The position numbers were made by a program, and so were the translations under genes. 64,000 nt of DNA, from assembly GCA_009746045.1 (NCBI GenBank), contig RPFO01000080.1, forward strand, positions 92,550 through 156,549. The letters run 5' to 3'. Each line of letters opens with the position of its first letter. Positions within the stretch are counted from its first letter, which is position 1. Origin of the DNA: Mesostigma viride (taxonomy: Eukaryota; Streptophyta; Mesostigmatophyceae; Mesostigmatales; Mesostigmataceae). The notes beneath the pieces are model-generated. The model was given only the letters and a program-made list of their open reading frames with translations, did not search any database and was not told the DNA's origin. Positions 57,774 through 64,000 of this stretch are shown here, in pieces.

Positions 57774-57913
57774 ACCCGCGGTATGTCCCGATCGAATGTT
57801 GCATGGCCACCGCGTCGCCTAACCCTGGCAGGGCCTGACCACGTAAGAAGATATCTCCTGGGCAGCGGGCCAGTCCGCAAGGAACCATGGCACTGGGCCC
57901 TCATCTTTATCAA
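55676..57913 (-). CDS. LINE reverse transcriptase, 745-codon frame running across an insertion junction
   Basis: Minus-strand frame with intact RT motifs: NYRGVCLQSAALKVFMRMM, GFRSGRNTVMAVFVARRL, motif A FVDYIKAFDTVLW, motif B GVWQGCVLSPYLF, motif C LIYADDTTLIA, motif D AVGLEISVKTEA, motif E FKLLGSWLP, thumb-like TYGAEAWTLTATLAAKLDG and C-terminal GRHILTWPGPK. The first ~46 codons (57774-57913) belong to the C-terminal end of the host LINE (RRYLLTWSGPAR), joined by chance in frame. The inserted part starts in the linker before the RT and lacks endonuclease. The open frame suggests a young insertion. Confidence 0.9.
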   Translation of the reverse strand: MIKMRAQCHGSLRTGPLPRRYLLTWSGPARVRRRGGHATFDRDIPRVLAARHRLKRNRDPLQKPLLKAALVEAYEHAQDAEAAQCIADAKACQARNQGKDMWYHLDRLGGRRQRTPVEHTGDGTAPVSLDRWLAHNVSLTGGARAPPPPLHPETAARLGVAGPPPPPAPPSSAADYQVPALKEGCLATNDVVHPFTLEELDGALARLRYDAAVGADHLSAELLKTPDLAVRDLLLAFCNRVLLSDEPPPAEWQTAIRVMLYKKGSAADPGNYRGVCLQSAALKVFMRMMLHRLRAALDPHLGESQMGFRSGRNTVMAVFVARRLMEEVRRLPPDSLPLVLIFVDYIKAFDTVLWEALWAILALDRVPPAFIAAIRRLYEGSQAVVRTAEGTTPPFPLHHGVWQGCVLSPYLFIIVVDHVMRQARARFTALKGFEPGLDILNERGHGGVSTGYRLADLIYADDTTLIARPEHIQTWLDCLGLEARAVGLEISVKTEAMVIGASSRPPLPRLLDGTEVPLRDRFKLLGSWLPDTADDVDTRIGLSWAKLRSLNTYWRSKGLDEHRKRMLFKVLVLTVLTYGAEAWTLTATLAAKLDGTVTRMLRQVLNVGFSQRRSLESLYHGMPRISDEIRQRRIAFVGHLARTSQVDTALGLAGPQRLGQPGRHILTWPGPKNIPKKVGKHAMTYTQMLLDDLVVPAQFEYRIHSLSRLWTAMQDKTRWKKIVKAHTPAPVGKPPPPKRRSRFDE

Positions 57914-58416
57914 TCTGATTAGTACGGGCTAGATGGCCAGCAAACTAGCGTAGTCTACCGGCTGCCTAATAATATCAGACACACGTGGCATCCCATCATA
58001 CAACTCCGCCAAGTGGCGGTGTTCGCCGTACTTCACCCCCAAGATAAACTTAATTAAGCATCCTAGTAACTGCTCCATTCAATCTGTACTCCAGATAATT
58101 CAGTGAGTGTCCAGGCTTCCGCCCCATAGGTCAGAATAGTAAGAACAAGAACCTTGAAAAGGTCCCGTTTCCGGCCAGCGCCCATGCCGTTGGCGTGCCA
58201 CACTCTGTCTAATTTACGCAAAGCCGTCCATGCAAGACCTATGCGTGTGTCGATGTCACCCTTGGTGCTAGGAAGCCAACTGCCCAAGAGTTTAAAACGC
58301 TCGGTGTAGGGAACTGCTGTGCCGTCCAGGTGTAAAAGCAGTGGGGGGCGACCATCAAGCCCCAAGGCCATCGCTTCAGTACGTCTTCTTGCTTCCAGGC
58401 CAACTGCTCGTGCCAT
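57774..58416 (-). pseudogene. Outer nested LINE (minus), RT C-terminal part
   Basis: Frame 58063-58416 reads RAVGLEARRRTEAMALG, RFKLLGSWLP, RIGLAWTALRKLDRVW, LFKVLVLTILTYGAEAWTL, then decays. 57784-58060 carries a broken stretch matching the region before the C-terminus. Truncated at the 5' side near 58416, where GCCAT is shared with the left boundary (about 55140), a possible short TSD. Confidence 0.75.
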
Positions 58417-58530
58417 GTGTTACGTATACTCCCAACGGAGTTATGTTCTTAATTAATTAATTAATTAATTAATTAATTAATTAATTAATTAATTAATTAA
58501 TTAATTAATTAATTAATTAATTAATGTGAG
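58417..58530 (+). mobile_element. 3' terminus and long (TTAA)n tail of the host second-family LINE
   Basis: GTGTTACGTATACTCCCAAC, GGAGTTATGTTC, then about 19 TTAA units (58450-58525). Matches the terminus at 52700-52756 and completes the element interrupted at about 55140. The TTAA tract is the longest in the window. Confidence 0.75.
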
Positions 58531-58574
58531 CAGAAACCCTCAGCTAAACGGGTGGCAGAGAATAAGGGGCTGGA

Positions 58575-58727
58575 GATGCACCTATCCAAGTGTTACTAGT
58601 AGGACAAGTGCAGGCGCCAAGGCCCGATGCACCTATCCAAGTGTTACCAGTAGGACAAGTGCAGGCGCCAAGGCTCGATGCACCTATCCAAGTGTTACTA
58701 GTAGGACAAGTGCAGGCGCCAAGGCCC
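58575..58727 (+). repeat. Three tandem 51-bp repeats
   Basis: Units begin GATGCACCTATCCAAGTGTT and end GGCGCCAAGGCCC, with single-base differences (ACTAG/ACCAG, GCCC/GCTC). The following sequence (58728-58920) has CCCCCACCCGAGTGG and resembles a diverged LINE 3' UTR. Confidence 0.95.
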
Positions 58728-59159
58728 GAACCACTATGTTTACCATAGCGCGTCCAGGAATAATTGTTTCACAACATCGCGTCACACATGGGTCCCCCAC
58801 CCGAGTGGAATCTGCGTGAAGTGCGCAAGGAGGAGAATATAATCCCAATAACTCTCCAATAGGCCCGCCCAACATACTTCATTGGGGGTTTCATAACAAT
58901 TTCTACACACATGGGATGGCAAAGCCCTACCCCGTTCTACTGCAAAACTTCCTGGGCATCCTTATCCTTTGATTGCTCGTAATCCTGGAACACGCAGTTG
59001 ATCGCAGCCAAGAGCCTCGGCAAGCTGTGGAGTGCCTGCCATGCAACAAACTGGAGCGAAAGAGACGAAGCGGTATGACGGGTGATATAACAGCAACCAA
59101 GGCAGGTACTAGAATAATCCAATTAATTGTCACAGGGTTATCAGTGACAGTAAGAGAAC

Positions 59160-59330
59160 CAGCGCCGGCATGGCCTTGCTAAACTATAGTGACCATGGTA
59201 TCCATGAGACAACCAGCGCAGGCATGGCATTACTACACTATAGTGACCATGGTATCCATGAGACAACCAGCGCCGGCATGGCATTACTATACTGTAGTGA
59301 CCTTGGTTTTATGGAGACAACCGGCCCAAG
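59160..59330 (+). repeat. Three tandem 57-bp repeats
   Basis: Units contain ACTATAGTGACCATGGTATC and CATGAGACAACCAGCGC. The 57-bp period keeps a frame open (MALLNYSDHGIHETTSAG, repeated), but there is no other sign of coding. Confidence 0.93.
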
Positions 59331-59568
59331 CCAGAATCTGGAGAATCCGGACCATGGTAGCTTGAGCCTGCTGATATCTTATTCATTTTTATCACGTCAT
59401 TCAGGATGATAAAGACGGAAGGGGGTAGAAATGTGTTGCCTTGTACGCTATGACTATGGCTGGTTAAAGATCAGAGCGAGACTGAGACGGCTTAGCTAAA
59501 ATTCAAACTTTCATTATTTGGTGCGTTTGTTTCTAGCGGCCAGGAGAGTCCAGTTGTGGGTATCGTTA

Positions 59569-59807
59569 CCCTAAACCCTAAACCCTAAACCCTAAACCCT
59601 AAACCCTAAACCCTTAACCATACACCCTACACCCGAAACCCTAAACCCTAAACCCTAAACCCTAAACCCTAAACCCTAAACCCTAAACCATAAACCCTAA
59701 ACCCTAAACCCTAAACCCTAAACCCTAAACCCTAAACCCTAAACCCTAAACCCTAAACCCTAAACCCTAAACCCTAACCCTTAACCCTTAACCCTAAACC
59801 CTAAACA
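59569..59807 (+). repeat. Interstitial telomere repeat (CCCTAAA)n flanked by a 9-bp direct duplication
   Basis: About 34 units of CCCTAAA, mostly perfect, with variant CCCTTAA/CCATAAA/CACCCGAAA units near both ends. GTATCGTTA lies directly before (59560-59568) and directly after (59808-59816). CCCTAAA/TTTAGGG is the Arabidopsis-type telomere repeat, shared by many green algae. The flanking duplication points to insertion at a staggered double-strand break rather than chromosome-end fusion. Confidence 0.95.
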
Positions 59808-60409
59808 GTATCGTTAAAACAAACAGCCTGCGGCATGACTAGAACAGTATTGTAGCTAACGCAGTCGTGTTACTACTACTATCCAGTATAATAAACCGCC
59901 ACATTCCCACCCTTAGGGCTGAGCCGCTTGCTCACACATGCCGGCTGCTGCCAGTGGTACCCCCGTCCACTAAACAGATAGTTGTAGTAGTACTTGTCTT
60001 GCACTCAAACCAGGCACACAACTTTTCCATTGACAGTCCACTGACAAACGTACAAAACAGGCAGGCGCCATGAAGAAGAAAGAGTTTGTGCATACAAAGG
60101 TTACATTATTCCCGTAAGAGGACTTGTCTTCTTATTGTATTCCTGTTTTCAAAACATTCGGGGTTTCGAAAACACCCAACCCTTGCCTCTAAACCGGCTC
60201 ACCATGCCATCAAACGCCACGCAAACATTGGGAGCTCTGTGCTGGCACTCCTCCAGGTTGACCGCCTGCATGCCAAGGAAACAAGAAGCACATGCAATAA
60301 AACATGTAAAAATAACTATAACTGCCAGGAAATAGAAGTCCTGCATGTTGATAAAATGAGGAGCCATGCTGCATGAAGCACAAATGCATTTCCCCTGGAT
60401 CACTTCTGT

Positions 60410-60535
60410 TTAGAATTTAGGGTTTATGGTTTTGCATTTCTGGTCTAGGGTCTAAACCCTTAACAGCTCCCCAGGTAACTTCCTCTGTTTATTGTTTAGC
60501 GTTTAGGGTTAAGGGCCTAGGGACTAAACAGTTCC
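60410..60535 (-). repeat. Degenerate telomere-like TTTAGGG motifs
   Basis: Scattered AATTTAGGGTTTATGG, GTCTAGGGTCTAAACCC, CGTTTAGGGTTAAGGG and CCTAGGGACTAAAC, in the opposite orientation to the main tract 600 bp to the left. GCTCCCCAGGTAACTTCCTCTG and GTTCCCCAGGGCACATCTCTG suggest a ~65-bp duplication. Confidence 0.6.
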
Positions 60536-61260
60536 CCAGGGCACATCTCTGTGTGCCAGGAGGCAAAAGGGGCCCCGGTTGCGTGGGGTCACGCGATGCA
60601 TGCAAAAATTATCCCGGCATCCGTCACATTGCTTGCCATGTGTGGGCACCCCCACAAGATCACAAACTGGGATTACATGCCCACAAATAAGAGTTCCTTT
60701 GGGACCCGTCACAGGGGTTGGATCACTTGGATTCTGCTTTCCTAGACACAGTACATATTTCCATACTATTCCTGCTATACTGAGTATATTTACACCCACT
60801 GCCGCAAGAGTGACACTTCTTAAACTACTTCATAACTGCTTAACCAGACTCCTCTGGCATGTGTCGATAACAGTTGAAACCATGTGCACTACAACTGTAT
60901 AACAACATATACTACACAGTGTGTAGTACCACAGCGTTGATAACATTTAGAACAGCATGTACCACATATACTAGTATCGGAGCTAGGCAGGTACCGGGTC
61001 AAAGTGGATTGTAACCCGATTACAGGTACGCGATCCATGCTACGGGCACGCTGCCTAAGAAATCACGATGAGGCTTAAGGGGTGCCATATTCGGCAACCT
61101 GGGGCAAACAGGTCCATTACTGGCCAGAGATCCATACCCCTTTTCTGTGCCTCTGCATTCAAAGGGGACCTGCATGGTCATCGCCTCATCACAACGTGGC
61201 ACCGAAAGGTAATGCGGCATTACCTGGGCCCAATACCACTTGGCATTACCACGGACTCCG
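60536..61260. other. No gene recognised
   Basis: Mixed composition, short frames only. Two ACAACATATACTACACAG-like motifs near 60900-60970. Confidence 0.5.
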
Positions 61261-61264
61261 CCGC

Positions 61265-61600
61265 TTAACCTTGGATTATACTTGACCCTTGGGGTATACT
61301 TGAACCTTGGGGTATACTTGAAACCTTGGGGTATATTACGACCTCCGCCACTTCACCCAAACCATCGCCTCCCCCATTACCTTCGGGCTCGTGCATCAAA
61401 TACTTTTACCCTTGAGCTCGTGCATCGATGACTTTTACCCTTGAGCTCGTGCATCGATGACTTTTACCTTTTAGCTCGTGCATCAAAGACTTTTACCTTT
61501 TACCCTTGAGCTCGTGCATTAAAGACTTTCATTTTTGACCTCGTGCATCAAAGACTTCAACCCTAGAGCTTGTGCATCGATGACTTTTACCTTCGGGTAG
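61265..61600 (+). repeat. Short tandem repeats (CTTGGGGTATACTTGAA and a ~33-bp CTCGTGCATC unit)
   Basis: 61272-61336 has three to four ~21-bp units with CCTTGGGGTATACTTGAA. 61385-61595 has about seven units of GAGCTCGTGCATCGATGACT followed by TTTACC-type spacers. Confidence 0.9.
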
Positions 61601-61738
61601 CGCTGGCTGAAGTGGGTGAGGATGGTATGCTGCGCGCGCATACGACTCGCAACAGTCACCGCCTCCTCGATCGTGCTGCCGTGACGAGAACAGCAGACAG
61701 GAGGGGGGGGGGGATGGACAAGCATCACCACCATGAGA

Positions 61739-61845
61739 GGAAGGCAGGGCAGGGCAGGGCAGGGCAGGGCAGGGCAGGGCAGGGCAGGGCAGGGCAGGGC
61801 AGGGCAGGGCAGGGCAGGGCAGGGCAGGGCAGGGCAGGGCAGGGC
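61739..61845 (+). repeat. AGGGC pentanucleotide microsatellite
   Basis: About 21 perfect units of AGGGC; the opposite strand reads GCCCT. The flanks (61700 poly-G, 61857 GCAGGGCAGGG) are also G-rich. Confidence 0.97.
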
Positions 61846-62220
61846 GGGTCGGCGGTGGGCAGGGCAGGGTGGGGAAGGATACACGGTGTGGACAGGTCAC
61901 AACACATGCGAACAACGGCTTCATTGTGACTTGCAGCAGCGGCAGAAGCAACGTCCAACGCAAGCTTGTTGCAACACTAGTGCAGGGTGTAGGTCTGTTT
62001 CTGACGGCTGGAAAGAGGGTTGAAAGGATCGCATACTTCACAGGGTAATCATGGCGCACTGCCCCAACCAGATATGGGCGGGCTACAAATTCACATGATG
62101 GTGCTGTCATCAAATGGACTAGAACGCCTCCTGCTGTGCAAAAAGGGAACGCAACTCGAGAAGACCAAGGGTTGGCTGTTGTGGTGGAGATACTACGTGG
62201 CAAACCTACCGCGTTGCAAC

Positions 62221-62726
62221 CAGGGTTGGGCGTAAAAGGGTTTACGTTTCGTGAACACGTAATTACGTTGATGTAATTCGTGTGTTTTACGTTACACTTT
62301 ACGTGGCAAACATGGGCACGTAATGCCTTTAAGTACGTTGTCCTTTACCTTGCCTTTCTACGTCATTTTACGCGTAAAAACGTAACGTTAAGTGGACGCA
62401 ACGTAAACCTGTGCGGGAATGTCGGCAGATGGCTGCAAGGTGAAGGGCTGTAGTGAGCTCTTGTAGGCCGAATGGCGCCGCGTCGCGCCGCGTCGGCGCG
62501 GCGCCAGGTGGTGCACGCACAGCAGTGTCTAGTTTTTGCATGGAAATGGTGGAAAATATGAGCTTTTGCATGAGCTTTTGTGCGGTTATACGATTTTACA
62601 GTTAAGTTAGGTCATTACGTTTCGCACGTACACATTTACGTCGATTTTACGTTTTACCTCACCCTTTTTTCCATTTTACGTGTTTACGTTACATCAACTC
62701 CCTGACCCCCTTTACGCCCAACCCTG
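62221..62726. mobile_element. hAT-like MITE (506 bp) with 8-bp target-site duplication
   Basis: The ends are CAGGGTTGGGCGTAAA and its exact reverse complement (16 bp), continuing imperfectly. GTTGCAAC lies directly outside both (62213-62220 and 62727-62734); it is itself palindromic. CAGGG ends and an 8-bp TSD are hAT hallmarks. The interior is dense in TTTACGT/ACGTAA motifs on both sides (subterminal repeats) around a GC-rich core GCGCCGCGTCGCGCCGCG. No transposase. Confidence 0.92.
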
Positions 62727-62734
62727 GTTGCAAC

Positions 62735-63285
62735 GCAGCCCCTTTAGACTAGCAGAGCCAGCATTGCACATGCAAACATGGGTTGGAAGACAGCCCCCAT
62801 TCAGTGCCAGGCATCTGTGTGCTATCTTTGCCATCAGTGCCGCAGGACGCGAGAGTAAGTGGGGCTATCCCCTTATAATGGTCAGCGAAGCAGATACCTG
62901 GACCTATAATGGACGGCTAACTACGCAGCCACCTACCTGCGCGGTTTGCTTCCTGCGTTTTGGGCCCCTACCCACCTTTGCCGCTCCCCACCCCCTCCGT
63001 AGGATGGTGTGCTGCGCCCCTCCCCACCCCCTCCCCACCTCCCCAGTACCCTCCCTCCCTTTGGGCCCCTCACCTTTGGGCCCCTGCGTGCAGTGAGCAC
63101 CTCTTCACCTGTGTCGCTTGGCGTGTGTGGTGTGAACCCCGTGCCATTCCTCGTGTGCGCAGGATGGCCCCCCAATCACTGTTCGATCGACTCTGGTTTA
63201 TGTTCACAACTTTCCAAGAGAATTGTGCCTGTGCTGCATGTCGCGGGCAATGTGGGTGCCTCACATGAACCACTTGCTGCGTGCG
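62735..63285. other. No gene recognised
   Basis: CCCCACCCCCTCC-type runs at 62985-63080. Frames lack family resemblance. Confidence 0.5.
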
Positions 63286-63289
63286 TGGT

Positions 63290-63400
63290 GCACCCTTCCG
63301 CATGCTGCCCTCACACATTCTGCCCTTCCCCGTTCTGCCCTTGCGCGTTCTGCCCTTGCGCGTTCTGCCCTTACACAGTCTGCCCTTGCACACTCTGCTT
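63290..63400 (+). repeat. 15-bp tandem repeat TTCTGCCCTTGCGCG
   Basis: About six to seven units with variants (TTCTGCCCTTCCCCG, GTCTGCCCTTGCACA). Confidence 0.9.
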
Positions 63401-63524
63401 GCTGCGTGGCTGGCAGCCCAAAGTACGTGAGCTATGCTCTCACCTGTCTCGCTAGGCGTGTGCTCGTTGAGTGCCGTACCGTTGCCCTTTGACCTCCTTC
63501 CTCTGTGTCACTTAAGGTGACGGT

Positions 63525-63640
63525 CCCGGCGCGAATTTTTTGGCGCCGAAAAAATTCGCGGTACCCGTCCGTACCGTGAAAAAGTGGTGCACGGGGCGCG
63601 CACCCCTACCGGAGCTGGCCATGGCGACGTGCTTTCAGGC
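63525..63640 (-). repeat. Dispersed repeat, copy 2 (inverted relative to 15908-16032)
   Basis: The reverse complement shares ACGTCGCCATGGCCA, CTCCGG, GGTGCGCGC, GTGCACCAC, GGTACCG and GAATTTTTT in order with 15908-16032. A local palindrome GCGAATTTTTTGGCGCC / AAAAAATTCGC is present in this copy. Confidence 0.6.
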
Positions 63641-64000
63641 AGAGTAGAAAAAGATAGCTCGCGGAATGCAGAGAAACTGTGCTAATCTTAAAGACAACAA
63701 GTTTATGATACTACTTCGTAGCGGAGTTCGCGTTTTTTGCAGTGTCGATGATTTTATTGATGACCATCGCCACGGGGGTCCAATCTGAAGTTTTCGTCGA
63801 GAGGAATAAATTAGAATGCACGCTGGCGGCGGTGATTGTCAGGTTTTATGGGCTTTACCTAGCGTCAAGGATGCGTTGAAATTGTTATTGGTAAAGCTTT
63901 AAAAAAATTGCTGGGTTTCGGCAAGATTTCCTTCATGATCGGTAAGACACTCTCCAGGCTCGCGGGATGCGCGTCTTATTATTCCATGGAAGGTTGTTCT
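63641..64000. other. Right edge, no gene recognised
   Basis: AT-rich with short frames only. It may continue a repeat that includes 63525-63640. Confidence 0.4.

Noticed and set aside
59569-59807. True chromosome end or end-to-end fusion
   Set aside because: Unique sequence and retroelements lie on both sides, and the tract is one-directional with a flanking 9-bp duplication.

Overview
The window is nuclear DNA from a photosynthetic eukaryote, most likely a green alga. Genes are split by GT-AG introns, exons are GC-rich, two genes have their closest recognisable relatives in land plants (UBP12/13 and NO EXINE FORMATION 1), and an internal tract carries the plant-type telomere repeat CCCTAAA. 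The species cannot be named from the sequence. No prokaryotic operon, CRISPR array, rRNA or tRNA was found.

Layout. (1) 2681-18888, +: the last ten exons of a USP7/UBP12-type deubiquitinase; its catalytic domain lies left of the window. Its second visible intron holds a ~4 kb palindrome whose left arm was later split by a hAT-like element. (2) 19386-23408, +: a large protein with a coiled-coil region, a protein kinase domain, a diverged HECT ubiquitin-ligase domain and a C-terminal RZ-type zinc finger. This is the most unusual gene here. (3) 23.95-29.2 kb: decayed LINE copies, mostly on the minus strand, including a tandem duplication and a clean nested insertion. (4) 30618-31658, -: mitochondrial ribosomal protein uL22, followed by a degenerate repeat array that resembles its own stop-codon region. 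(5) 32744-46466, +: a complete 13-exon NEF1-like multi-pass membrane protein. At least six of its introns contain extra copies of neighbouring exon/intron junctions. (6) 46.5-49.4 kb: no gene recognised. (7) 49.4-58.5 kb: a LINE graveyard with several insertions bounded by 9-12 bp target-site duplications (TSDs), including three levels of nesting. (8) 58.5-64 kb: minisatellites, an interstitial telomere tract flanked by a 9-bp direct repeat, and a 506-bp hAT-like MITE with an 8-bp TSD.

How the parts relate. A deubiquitinase and a putative kinase/ubiquitin ligase sit head-to-tail about 0.5 kb apart, but functional coupling is only a guess. uL22m and the NEF1-like gene are divergent and share a 1.1-kb upstream region. 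Repeats dominate the rest. The LINEs end in TTAA-rich tails with short TSDs, two hAT-like elements and one TA-flanked MITE are recognisable, and long G-rich microsatellites fill several introns with the G-rich strand on the coding strand.

Exon coordinates come from splice-site motifs, reading-phase agreement and family resemblance judged by eye. No alignment or search was run.
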